DNA from: Molanna angustata
Taxonomy: Eukaryota > Arthropoda > Insecta > Trichoptera > Molannidae
Direction: 5' to 3'
Assembly (NCBI GenBank): GCA_963576475.1
Contig: OY754965.1
Location: 2,825,831-2,889,830, forward strand
DNA length: 64,000 nucleotides
Within the stretch, counting starts at the first letter, position 1. Each line of letters starts with the position of its first letter. The notes under the pieces are model-generated. The model did not search any database, was not told the origin of the DNA, and saw nothing but the letters and a program-made list of their open reading frames with translations. This document shows positions 11,080-21,290 of this stretch, piece by piece. Made by a program: the position numbers and the translations under genes.

Positions 11080-14000
11080 ATGGGTCGCAAAATACCGGGA
11101 AAAAAACACAGAGGTGTTAAAGATCCTTACGCGCAGCATGCGAAGAGGCTTGATAGGTAGTAAATATTTTTATTGACAATTTTCAAACATAACCTAAATG
11201 TGAAAACTATATTGTTCGTTTGTACATCATTTTATATTTACAGCATAAAAACAAAAATTAACAAAGCTCCCACCGACCCGGATGATCAGCCGATGCCGAA
11301 ATCTTTGTTACGTCTTATGAGTTGGAAAAATAAATCTTTAAAAAAACAGAAGGATAGAACGGATTCAAAAACGACTAATTTATCTCAAAATAGTAAAAAA
11401 ATAAGTAAGTAATGAATCTAAATTATTGCAGAACTTCTTTTTATATATTACTTCTTTGGCAACTAACAGGTACCTACTAAGTCAAATAATAATTTAACAC
11501 GCACCCAATAACAAGTTGCCACATTCTGTTGACTTACGATATTAATATTCTCATAGATCCAGACTGAAATCACAATTCAAAACTGTGTCTCCACTGGGAA
11601 TCGAACTTGGGTCGTTTGGCAGTCAGATACCTAACCAAGTGTACGTTCCATATGTACGCAGATACAGAAATCCTAAAAACTAATAAATTGTGAACCTGTT
11701 CTAGTTTTATCTAATATATAAGTTGATTTGTGTGTGCTCCAAATTATTGAATTTGACTCTGAGACGCTTAAGATTAGTGCATTATATAGCAATTTATCCT
11801 CATTTTATCATGGACTACCAAAATGTTATTATCAAACCATCAATCCTTTTTATCATGGACTACCGCAATGTTATCGTCGAATCCAATAATCCTTATTTTA
11901 TCATGGACTACCACAGTGTTACAGTCGAATCCAATAATCCTTATTTTATCATAATAATAATAATAATAATAATAATAATTTGTATAGCGCCGTTTAATGA
12001 TTCAAGATCATTCCAAGGGCGCTGTTATTTAGATAGATATTATATTGCTCTACGAAACAAAACTGTTTTCAGTCCTTTAGAGAAAGTGCTCTTACTATTT
12101 GCACTGTGGACATCTAGAGGCAATTTATTCCACTTTATAGGACCACTCACACCAAAGCATCGATCATAGTAAGCCGCTTTATTGGCTCTGTCCAACTCCT
12201 TTAGGGAGTTGGTACTCTGTGATCCAGAAGACCTAAGTGTGAGATGCCTCCCAGAGAGATCTTTTCTCTGACACAGCTCTTGTATGTATTGTGGTGCTAG
12301 GTTATTTAAAGCATTAAACACCGTTAAGCAGATTTTGTAGTCAACTCGCTCTGGACACTTCAACCAATGCAATTCGTTAAGTAGTGGAGTTATGTGACAT
12401 CGTTTTTCCGCTCCATAAATGAGCCTTGCCGCTGCATTAAACACCATCTGTAATCTATCGAGCTGATACTTTGGCAATCCATCATAGATGCCATTACAGT
12501 AATCTAGCCGAGACACAACGAAAGCGTTTATAAGTGTTTTTGTCTCATTTTTGGGCAGGCTTCGACGAATGTTTTTCAGTTGTCTTAGTTGGAAAAAGCA
12601 TGAACTGACTGTTTTAGAGATTTGCAGGTCAAGAGACAACTTATTGTCTAAGTGTACACCCAAAAACTTGACACTTGCAGACGGCAAGAGTTTTTCTCCT
12701 TTGATGTTAATAGGAGTACTTTCAATGAGGTGCTGTCGCCGTGGTGAAGCTACCCACATAAACTCTGTTTTTGTTGGGTTTAATTTTAGCTTATTATGAG
12801 ATATTCACGTAGCGACTTTTTCGATGCACTCAGCAGTATCCACTTCCAGACGGTTTTTGTTCATGGGACTACAAAATTTGAATAACAAGCGGTCGTCAGC
12901 GTAAGCGAAAGAGTCAAATCCTTGATTTTGAATTATATTATCAAGTTGTTTTATGTATAAAATAAATAAAATTGGTCCGAGCACTGATCCCTGAGGCACT
13001 CCAAACTTTACAATTTCCGGTAAAGACGTATTATTATTTATCCTCACAGATGGTGTTATTAAAGATATATGGGTCCTTAGATCGTGTGTATGAGACAATG
13101 TTGCATTTTGGTGTACTAAAATTAAGTTGGTTATTTTTGGCCCATTTTGATATTGAATCTATGTCTAATTGAAGTAAAATGCAGTCAGCTTCAAATCAGG
13201 ATAAAGCGACATTCAAATCTTCAAATTAGGAGAATGTGATATTCAAATCTACAGTCAGCAGATCGAAGGGCTTCAATGATAGAAGATCCTGTAGCGGACT
13301 TGACAAGTTCCTTCCATCGTATCAGTGAAGTTCCTCTGAATCTTCTACCCTCCTTGCAAACCATTACGACGAGCTTCTCGAGGTTATCTGGGGCCTTTCT
13401 AGCAATGTGTCCAAAATACTGAAGGATTCGCTGAAAACAGATAGATGACAAGCGATTTTTGATCTGCAGTTCATGTTGTATGAACACATTGGTTCGTCTA
13501 GCAATCCATGGTATTTGCAGCATTCTCCTCCAATACCACATCTCGAAGATATCAATCGTCCTTCTCTCTGTCTCTTTAATAGTCTATATCTCTACACCGT
13601 AGAGGAAGATAGAGGAGATATGACAGGCGACATATATAATATATATATATTTGCACTACATTTTTCATATTTACCATAGATATTTATGAATACTTTTTGA
13701 CAGCTATATTTAAAACTGTATATTATTTACATGTGTGATTTGTTCAAGATTGTCATTTTCAGACAAAGATAAGCTGAAACCCAAAAATCCTGTAAATCAA
13801 TTGAAGAAAATACCCGGTGAGTCCAATAAAAGTTTCAATATTCGTATCAATGAAGCGATGAAGTCACTCAAGGAGGAGAAGACATTTGAAGATGTCATTG
13901 ATGATTTACCAACAGAAAAGGTTTATATTTTTTACTATTTATTATTGTTTGATAAACATATTTACTTTTCTGTCTTGCCATTCACCAGTTTGTGTGAGAA

Positions 14001-16586
14001 TCTATACACAACTCTTAAATTATATTTTACATTATAATTTCTTGACTGGTTTCCAAGATTCTATATTTTATAATAGAGAGATAAAAACAGTATTTTTTGC
14101 TAACACAAATATCTCACAAACAGGCCGCTAAATTTAGAACAATAATATGTAAATATAATGCTTAATATAATTTTTCTTTTGATGCATTTTGCTATAGAAT
14201 AGCTTGGTATATCAACTAAAAAATTCCAACTATCTGATATTGTTTTTGATTATAAAGGAAAAGAAAATGATGGAAAGCGATGAACCAAAAGTATATATTC
14301 AAAAGAAAGGAAAGAAACGTAGGGTGAATACCGGAGAACCTTTTTTGACCAAATCTCAGAAGAGGACATTGAAAGAGAAACTTAAGAAAGAAGCACTAAA
14401 ACAGGTATTATTATTTTTTTGTTTTTCTGTCATTTCATTGAAGATCAATGTAATCGATAGAACACATTGAGATTGAGATGGTTTAACCACTTGAGAAGAA
14501 TGAATAAAGAACACCTGATGAAGAAAATATACAAAGCTGACAGGAACGGAACAAGAGGTAAGGGTCATCTAAGAAAAAGATGGCACAATCATTTGAATGA
14601 TATTTTGAAAGAGGGAAATGTAATCAACTTGAATATTGATAAGTCAATGAATGTGTGCTTTCCTACCCCGTGATAGACATGGCGTGATGGTATATCTGTA
14701 TGTTATGTTATTACATTCATCCATCTAAAAACATGCCTGTGGAGGCTGGCAGGTAATCACCGGGGAAAATTTATACATCAAGCAAGATAAATTACAATTA
14801 TCATTGACTGCATTTATATTTGATGATGTATAAATTGTGGATTTGATTATTTCAGAATAAACAATTTGAACAATTTTACGCTGTCCAAAAAGATAATGTG
14901 AAATTTGGAGAAATTGTTCACGAACCACCATCGTTGAATGTGAAACCTAGGAAAGCTGAAAAATATACAACAGTTGCCAGAGTAAGTATCTTTTTTGTTA
15001 TTTAACATTTTGGATTCATGATAATCGAAAAGAGTCTTTCTCTTCAAGAGTGCATGCAGTTGTTACAAGAAAGCTACGAAGATTATGAGTGAGTCAGTCC
15101 TGTAAAGCGTGCTTGTTACTTATTATTTGACAGCTTAAGACAAATTTATTTAATAAACTTAGAAAAGCCAAACAAGTAAATTTAAATTCATTTTTGTAAC
15201 ATGGAATAATGAATTATAGTGTGTATTTATTTATTTATTTAATATTGCTTCTCGGGCAACTAACAGGTACTATGTCAAATATTTATAAAAAAAAAATTTT
15301 TTTAGTGATATTTAAAGTATTTCTCTTATCGTTGCTTAGTACAGAACGTTTCCCCCGCGATGAATAAATAAATGAATATTATAAAAAAAAAACTTGCTAT
15401 TTGTTCTATTGGTTATATTTGATTTATCAACATGTTTCTCACTAGGTACGTTGTCAGTATTATTATTTATTTTGTTATAAAAGTAAGATGGTAAAAATAT
15501 ACTTGTTACGTGAACAATGCTCCTTTCCTGGGAAGATACAGAGTATACTGAGGAAGGGAAAATCACTAATGAAACATGTAGAGGTGTTAAAATATTTTTT
15601 TATTTAAATATATGTACTTTTAGTAACTCAACTGTTTATTGATGATAAAGGAAATAAAATTATTATTATTAGAAAAAATTAGGAACACATATTATTCCAC
15701 AATGTATTTATTTTATCTTGCGATGACCATTTGGGCTTGAGACAATAATCAACTGGTTTATTATGTATGTATATTTTATTTAGGTGTAAATATAAGTGCA
15801 TGTTCTTCTTACACATAGTATAATCCAAAGAATATAGACAATGTTGGAAAAAAAAACAAATTGACATAGTATGACTTATACAAAGGATGACACAATATTT
15901 TAAAAATCAAAATTCTTTATGTATTCAATACCTAGGCGACGAAAATTGGCAAGACCAAATGCTTCCTTCACACATTTTGGCAAATCATCATACAATTGAA
16001 AACCTTTATAATACACACTATTTAGTGTACCTGCCAGGTTAGTCTGAGGCAGTCTAAAGTCCCACCAACTCCGTAATTATAATGAACATTTTTCTCCTAA
16101 TATCGCGGTAATTGTCCCTTTTTTAATTTATAAATAAAAATTAACACAAACAAAATAATTTTCTGTTTTATTGACAACAACTTCAACTGCTCAAGCATAT
16201 ATTTAATTTGGGTGAATTTGTTGCATTTTAAAATTCTCCGCATTGCTCTGTTTTGTATAATTTGTATTATGGGCTTATACTTATATATAATTTGGCCTTA
16301 TATTTTTTCTAATTATTATTGAATTCTACATTCATTACAGCCAGCCAGGAAAGACTTGTTACTGAACAAATTATTTGACAAAAATTCACAAAGTAAGGTT
16401 CATTCATCCAAAATATTGAAGCCTAACATAAAAGTCAACACAAAGAAGGCAGAAGGAGTTATTGACATGAAAGGAAAAAGAAAGGATCTTCCGCAAAATG
16501 TCAGAAGAAAATTAGAGGAAACTCAGAAAGAAGCTATCGAGGCATACAGACTTATAAAATTAGAGAATATGAAAAGAAAAAGTTGA
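11080..16586 (+). CDS. CCDC137: CCDC137-like nucleolar protein, six exons, complete
   Basis: The CDS joins 11080-11156, 11244-11404, 13763-13920, 14258-14404, 14856-14981 and 16341-16586, giving 304 aa (vertebrate CCDC137 is about 290). All introns are GT-AG and every junction keeps frame (phases 2, 1, 0, 0, 0). The start MGRKIPGKKHRGVKDP is the family hallmark. It is followed by a basic linker with PDDQPMP, KIPGESNKSFNIRINEA (about residues 90-106), KGKKRRVNTG, the signature DNVKFGEIVHEPPSL (about 192-206) and the C-terminal LPQNVRRKLEETQKEAI-AYRLIK helix. The protein is very rich in K and R, fitting nucleolar location. Family knowledge: vertebrate CCDC137 (RaRF) is nucleolar, binds chromosome peripheries and influences retinoic acid receptor location. 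Its insect role is not known to me. The small alternative is an acceptor 6 bp further in exon 4, which would drop two residues. Introns 2, 4 and 5 carry retroelements. Confidence 0.9.
11452..11660 (-). mobile_element. tRNA-derived SINE (family C) in CCDC137 intron 2
   Basis: Read on the minus strand: a B-box-like GTTCGATTCCCAGTGGAG, then ACACAGTTTTGAATTGTG, CAGTCTGGATCT, TTGCCA and GGGTGCGTGTTAAATTATT, and GACTTAGTAGGTACCTGTTAG. The same block recurs at 29928-30365, 42163-42350 and 42373-42540. The A-box half is degenerate. Confidence 0.6.
11808..11977. repeat. 48-bp tandem repeat (3 copies) followed by (AAT)n
   Basis: TCATGGACTACC starts each unit (about 11809, 11854, 11902), continuing with an AATGTTA-like core and ATCCAATAATCCTTATTTTA. 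The last unit runs into nine ATA triplets (11951-11977), which are the tail of the adjacent LINE. Confidence 0.75.
11978..13055 (-). mobile_element. CR1/L2-like LINE, RT C-terminal half to 3' hairpin
   Basis: The minus strand encodes the RT palm GVPQGSVLGPILFILYI and FAYADD (catalytic YADD box), then after one in-frame stop LNPTKTEFMWVASP, VKFLGVHLDNKLS, SRLDYCNGIYDGLP, NAAARLIYGA and IKWNKLPLDVHSA to the end at about 12040. The 3' end has the AGCGCC/GGCGCT hairpin and an (ATT)n tail. It lies antisense in CCDC137 intron 2. Confidence 0.85.
13056..13192 (-). mobile_element. Short Jockey-like LINE piece fused to the preceding LINE
   Basis: A different minus frame over this stretch reads LLQLDIDSISKWAKNNQLNF, STPKCNIVSYTRSKDPYIFN. 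This is the segment just after the YADD box in Jockey-type elements (compare CDIDNLSKWSITNKLLFN in the 33-kb element). It runs straight into the CR1/L2-like LINE with no spacer, so the two are joined by recombination or template switching. Confidence 0.5.
13200..13630 (-). mobile_element. RTE-clade LINE fragment, RT C-terminus
   Basis: FEMWYWRRMLQIPWIARRTN, FQRILQYFGHIARKAPDNLE, KLVVMVCKEGRRFRG and RWKELVKSATGSSI are encoded on the minus strand. These match the younger RTE copy at 17244-18458 position by position. Upstream, SSIFLYGVEI and TERRTIDIFEM are recognisable with frame damage. Confidence 0.8.
14460..14710 (+). mobile_element. RTE-like LINE tail in CCDC137 intron 4
   Basis: Translates as LRWFNHLRRMNKEHLMKKIY, KADRNGTRGKGHLRKRWHNH, LNDILKEGN and ends in nucleotide tail ATGGCGTGATGGTATATCTG. 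This is an older copy of the family at 25741-26020. Confidence 0.7.
15224..15290 (-). mobile_element. SINE family C 3' end in CCDC137 intron 5
   Basis: Contains (ATTT)n followed by AATATTGCTTCTCGGGCAAC and TAACAGGTACTATGTCAAAT, the 3' part of the SINE seen complete at 42163-42350. The head is missing. Confidence 0.55.
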
Positions 16587-16768
16587 CCTGAATAACAAAA
16601 TACATATTTACTAAAAAATACTTTTTAAATCTACATAGATTATAATTTAATTTTCATATGAAATTTGTACTAACATATATTATGCAGAATTATATTTTGT
16701 ATACCTACTGATATATATTTTTATTATTCCGACGTTGAATGATAATTGGGTAAATGAATTAACTTACA

Positions 16769-16774
16769 AATAAA
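16769..16774 (+). terminator. Polyadenylation signal AATAAA after the CCDC137-like gene
   Basis: AATAAA lies 183 bp after the stop codon and is followed by A-rich sequence. It is the first canonical signal downstream of the gene. Confidence 0.55.
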
Positions 16775-17104
16775 GATAAAAAAATTATAAATCAGTTAAA
16801 GCTGAATTTGAACCTGCATTCACTGGATTACTTTTTTAGTGCACTTCTACCAATAGTAGAGATTGCACTTTATACCAATAGCATTTATAGTCATATTTTA
16901 CAAAGTTGATAGAACTTATAAGATATTTGGAGATAGTAATTATGAGGTCGAAAATATGATATCCTACTAACTTTCTTTCTACATAGATATAATTCTCACG
17001 ACAATTCATACTCCTTAATGAATGCAAATTATAAAGGTTAAATGTTATACATAATGTATAAAACTAGGCGTATTTATAATTTCATCATTTTTTGTCAAGA
17101 TCCA

Positions 17105-17231
17105 AGAACGATATTTTTACTCTCCACACTGGAATAGTAGTCATGATTTCACAATTTTTAAGCGTATTTTTACATCAATTTCTCAACGGCTATCATGTAG
17201 AGAGTGCACACTGTAAGTTTTGTCGTGATGT
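17105..17231 (+). repeat. Dispersed repeat B, left part (interrupted by RTE LINE)
   Basis: Starts TTTTTACTCTCCACACTGG and runs to TTTTGTCGTGATGTG. It continues after the LINE at 18471 with GTCCTCTCTACAGCCCAAAC, reproducing the order found uninterrupted (in reverse) at 39215-39485. Confidence 0.7.
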
Positions 17232-17243
17232 GTTTGTATGTAC

Positions 17244-18458
17244 CACCTGAATAGACTGGCTTTGTGAGTGGAAGGGGAACAAGAGAACAGATCCTGAATG
17301 TGCGACAGATAATTGAGAAGAGTAGGGATTTCAATGCATCAGTTATTTTGTGTTTCATCGACTATAGCAAAGCTTTTGACTGCGTCAGATGGAGTAAGCT
17401 GTGGATGGTGTTGGATGAGATGGGAGTCCCTAAGCATCTTATACATATCCTAAAAAACTTGTATGCAAATAGTTCTGCCTCAATAAGATTAAATAATGCC
17501 TTGTCCGCTACCTTCTCAGTCCAGAAGGGTGTCCGCCAGGGATGTATACTGTCCCCTGCTCTTTTTAACATATACGGAGAGTATATAATGAGGAAAGCTC
17601 TGGATGGTTGGGAGGCTGGATTCAGCATTGGTGGCAAGAAAATCTCCAACTTACGCTTTGCAGACGACACAACTCTAATAGCCACAAACGAGACCGATAT
17701 GAAACAACTTTTGGATCGTGTTGAGAGGGAAAGTTTATCACTCGGTCTGAGCATAAACCAATGCAAAATCAAACTGATGGTGATTGATAGAGCATGTAAA
17801 CTTCCCCCAATAAACTCTCTAAACCATCTTGAGATAGTACATGACTTCACATATCTGGGTTCCAACATATGTGACACCGGTGGTTGTGAAGCGGAAGTAA
17901 AAAGACGCATCGCCATGGCAAAGGGAGCACTGGGAAAGCTCACAAGAGTATGGAAGGACAGGACCATTACGAAAACTACGAAGGCTAGACTCATCAGGGC
18001 TCTGATATTCCCGATGTTCCTTTATGGCGTGGAAACATGGACACTTAGGGAGTCAGAGCGAAAGAGGATCGATGCTTTCGAAATGTGGTGCTGGAGGCGT
18101 ATGTTGCGCATCCCATGGACAGCCAGAAGAACCAATGTGTCAATTTTAGACGAGCTAAGGATTGAGGATCGTCTATCGACGATATGTTACAGACGTATCC
18201 TTCAATTCTTTGGACACATTGCCAGAAGAAAACCAGACTGCCTAGAGAAGCTTGTTGTGATGGGCAGCGTGGAGGGACGGAGATCTCGTGGTCGCTCACC
18301 GACCAGATGGAGCGATTTGGTTAAGTCCACAATGGGGTCTTCGGTGACTGGTGCTCTGCGTTCAGCCCAAAACAGATTGGCATGGAGGCGGGCCATACGT
18401 GTGGCGACAGACTACAGCCGCTATCCTCAGTCATGAGGAAAAGGATTGATGATGATGA
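17244..18458 (+). mobile_element. 5'-truncated RTE-clade LINE with 12-bp target duplication
   Basis: The perfect duplication GTTTGTATGTAC occurs at 17232-17243 and 18459-18470. The inserted 1215 bp encode 390 uninterrupted codons (17264-18436) of reverse transcriptase and C-terminal domain, and end in a (GAT)n tail. This is a young insertion, missing the endonuclease and RT fingers. It split a copy of dispersed repeat B. Confidence 0.9.
17264..18436 (+). CDS. RTE-type reverse transcriptase, N-truncated, 390 codons
   Basis: Domain order is visible: GRGTREQI, FIDYSKAFDCVRW (RT motif A with catalytic D), GVRQGCILSPALFN (motif B), LRFADDTTLI (motif C, FADD), then YLGSNICDTGGCEAEVKRR, LYGVETWTLR, FEMWCWRRMLRIPWTARR, ILQFFGHIARR and GRRSRGRSPTRWSDLVKS. 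The order and wording correspond to the RTE/BovB group. The upstream codons TGFV precede a stop at 17251-17253, so there is no start of its own and no protein is expected from this copy. The endonuclease domain (about 300 residues in full-length RTE) is absent. Confidence 0.9.
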   Translation: MSGRGTREQILNVRQIIEKSRDFNASVILCFIDYSKAFDCVRWSKLWMVLDEMGVPKHLIHILKNLYANSSASIRLNNALSATFSVQKGVRQGCILSPALFNIYGEYIMRKALDGWEAGFSIGGKKISNLRFADDTTLIATNETDMKQLLDRVERESLSLGLSINQCKIKLMVIDRACKLPPINSLNHLEIVHDFTYLGSNICDTGGCEAEVKRRIAMAKGALGKLTRVWKDRTITKTTKARLIRALIFPMFLYGVETWTLRESERKRIDAFEMWCWRRMLRIPWTARRTNVSILDELRIEDRLSTICYRRILQFFGHIARRKPDCLEKLVVMGSVEGRRSRGRSPTRWSDLVKSTMGSSVTGALRSAQNRLAWRRAIRVATDYSRYPQS

Positions 18459-18470
18459 GTTTGTATGTAC

Positions 18471-18800
18471 GGCGTACGGAATTATTTTTTTATGTCCTCT
18501 CTACAGCCCAAACTATAAGTTCGACCGACTTCATATTTACATCATACCTATGTGTAAAGTGCATAGACCTAGAACTGATCCGTTAATTTCTTCTCTATGA
18601 TTTCATATGTCCAAATTTTCAAAATGCTCTCACGGTCGGGAAAATCGAGTTTTTTGTATACTGTTTGAAATTTCGATACAACAAAAATACACTCATCTTC
18701 ATACTTCTGTGCGTGTGTATGTCACTGAACTCTTAAACGGCCGGACCGATTTTGATTTATTTTCGTGCGTTTGAGTGGGTCCCAGGTTTATGTTTACAAT
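18471..18800 (+). repeat. Dispersed repeat B, right part
   Basis: Contains CTACAGCCCAAACTATAAG, CGACTTCATATTTACATC, CAAAATGCTCTCACGGTC and TTTCGATACAAC, matching the inverted copy at 39150-39345. It ends near GGCCGGACCGATTTTGAT. Confidence 0.6.
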
Positions 18801-19019
18801 TTGAAAAAAATATTGTAACAGTGGATATAAAAAAAAGTGTAAAAAAAAACGCCTGATGTTATGCAAACAGTATAACTTTTGAGATATACAAAAAATACGA
18901 AACAGGAGTTTTTTTATTAAGAATGAATATGTCTTTGTGAAAAGTTCATATAATAAACTTTAAAAAAAAATTATTCCAGTCTGTGAGCAGGTAGGTGCAA
19001 ATGCTACACAAACCATATT

Positions 19020-19925
19020 TTATTTTATTTTATTTTTATTTTTTATTTTATTTTACCAAGGACAGCACACAGTACATGCATACAATTATTGAAATTAAAT
19101 AAATAAAAATACAAAAATAACATGTACCTCTTACGTACTATACCTAATATCAAAATAATACAACAAAAAAAGTGTGAATTAGTGGGGTGCGCGCATGAGA
19201 GAAGAGTAATACATGTGTGAGTGAAAGAGATATCTAGAAAGAGTGTGAGTGTGTGGGTGTGTATGTGTGTGTGTGAGAGAGGGTGTGCATGTGTGTGTAG
19301 ACGAACATATATTGACAGATTCATGATTTAGGAAGAAAAAGAAATTATATTGCTGAGGGTGGTTGGGAAAAATAAAATTAATCAGTACCTAATTGTTATA
19401 ATGTCACGATGTTAGATATAAGTTTATTTTTGAATGTTATATGTGAATCGAAAAATATGTCTAAGTCGGCATTTTTTTCGTAAGAGTTAAATAAATTTAT
19501 CATTCTGTTAATCGGAGCGTTTTTGGAAGCATTTGTTTTACAGATATTGGAGAAGAAAAGTGACGTATGTCTTGTCCGGCGAGTAGATGTATTAAATTTG
19601 ATATTGGTAAGAATTTCATGACATTCTATGTTTCCATTTAGTATACTGTGAAGGAACATAAGGTCTGAAATTGTGCGTCGCGTGGTCAAAGAAGTTAGTA
19701 TAGTAGGTTGGTTAGTATTGTTACAACGGTAGTTTGAATATTTAATGAATTTATTTTGAATTTGATCCAACGAGTGAATGTAAACCTTGTACTGGGGATT
19801 CCATATAGTTGATGCGTACTCAAGTTGGCCTCTGACAAGAGAGCAATATAATTGTTTTAATGTATTGGGATTTTTAAAGCATTTGCTGATTCTAAATATA
19901 AAGCCTAACATTTTATAAGATTTGT
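19020..19925 (-). mobile_element. Jockey-like LINE, 3' fragment
   Basis: The minus strand has 171 codons (19911-19396) beginning MLGFIFRISKCFKNPNTLKQ, then LVRGQLEYASTIWNPQY, SLDQIQNKFIKYSNYRC. This corresponds to the region after the RT in Jockey-type elements (compare LGLTFRLGKYFTNPEALKS at 33-35 kb). It is followed by a 3' UTR with GT/GA microsatellite (19225-19300) and an A-rich end near 19020-19055. Confidence 0.8.
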
Positions 19926-20031
19926 TTACTATAATTTCAATATTTTTACATACAAAGTTTACATTAAATGTTACAGAAGAGGAAAAATATTTTACAGAAT
20001 ATAGATTATATACACAAAGAAAATGAGAAGA

Positions 20032-20440
20032 AAAAACGAGTGGGTTGTGGCCAACGCTTAACTCCTCACTAACAAGTCATTATGCAAATTTTGTATAGAA
20101 AATATTTAGTATTTTCATGAAATGAGTTTGTTAAATTATTTAAATATTTTATTATGAAAACATGATAATTCTTAATGCCAATTTATGAAAGTGATGTGTC
20201 TTTTTACCAATTTTAAAATAAAAATTTCAAATTTTTATTTTCAAATTGATAAAAAGGCACATCACTTCCATAAAATGGCATTGAAGAGTTATGAAGTTTT
20301 CATAATAAAATATTTAAAGAAAAATAATTTAACAAACTCATTTCGTGGAAATGCTGAATATTTTCCATACAAAATTTGAATACTTTATAGAATGACTTGT
20401 TAGTGAGGAGTTTAGCGCTGGCCACAACCCACTCGTTTTT
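20032..20440. mobile_element. 409-bp fold-back element (family A, palindromic copy)
   Basis: The ends AAAAACGAGTGGGTTGTGGC and GCCACAACCCACTCGTTTTT are inverted repeats, and the complementarity continues inward for about 195 bp per side with few mismatches, around a small loop at about 20233-20240. Internal words such as CTCCTCACTAACAAGT and AAAGTGATGTG are repeated in inverted order. No coding capacity. Linear relatives lie at 25377, 27685 and 62205. Confidence 0.85.
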
Positions 20441-20445
20441 ATAAT

Positions 20446-20872
20446 GAGTTTGAGATATATATGTCTATATTTATTCAATTTTCAGCGTTCTAGCTTTTAT
20501 AGTTTTTGAGATATGTAATATCAAATAAAAATTCAAATGTTGATAACCCGTGACTGGAAGGAAAATTTTAAGTTCTGAGTATAAATTTTTTATAAGCCTA
20601 AAACTTTCCATACTTTTTCCATAGGTTCTGAATCAATTGGATCTAAAGTTATAAGTAGGGGGGACACACTAAATGTTCTACTCCGAATACTGAGTTCATC
20701 CATATATTATAGAGCATAATAATTTATTCTGTGAAGCCTCTAAGTTGGTGTTTTTTCACTTCAAATTAGGAAAAACTATGCAGAAAGACCACAACTATAT
20801 TTCTCTCACACGGGACAAGTACTGTCGATATTAAGAAAAACAAATTCTCTTGAACAAATCGACAGTTAGAAA
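20446..20872 (+). mobile_element. Partial copy of fold-back family D (inner half of one arm)
   Basis: From TTTTCAGCGTTCTAGCTTTT to AACAAATCGACAGTTAG this parallels the left arm of the large fold-back at 21800-22510, including the GGGGGGACACACTAAATGTT, CTACTCCGAAT and GAAGCCTCTAAGTTGGTG words. Confidence 0.75.
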
Positions 20873-21290
20873 AGTATGTCAAGATGTTGAAATGATGGTT
20901 GATGATAAATTAAAGTGCGTATGAAATAGCCTTGATAGAAAATAAATCGTAATGAATGTTTACAGTTGTAGATGTCATACGTCATAGAGAGGCGTTTCCA
21001 TACGTCACCAAATTATAATAATTATTATGTCTATGGGTCAACTAATTCTGCATAATAATTCTAGACCAATAACACATTAATTTGCTCCATTTATGAACGT
21101 GCATTTAGTTTGTCACCACAGTTTATTTATTTATTTATATTTTTTGGAAGACTAACAGCTATGCATCACAGTGTTACATCTTATATAATAATTCAACAGT
21201 CATTTAGGAGTCTCCAACATACGTGATATAATTTGATGTTGCCATTCTCTTATAATATTTCATAAATTATATTGATTTATTTTATTTATA

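Noticed and set aside
17362..17994. 210-codon minus ORF
   Set aside because: Antisense of the RTE reverse transcriptase frame, which carries all the recognisable motifs.
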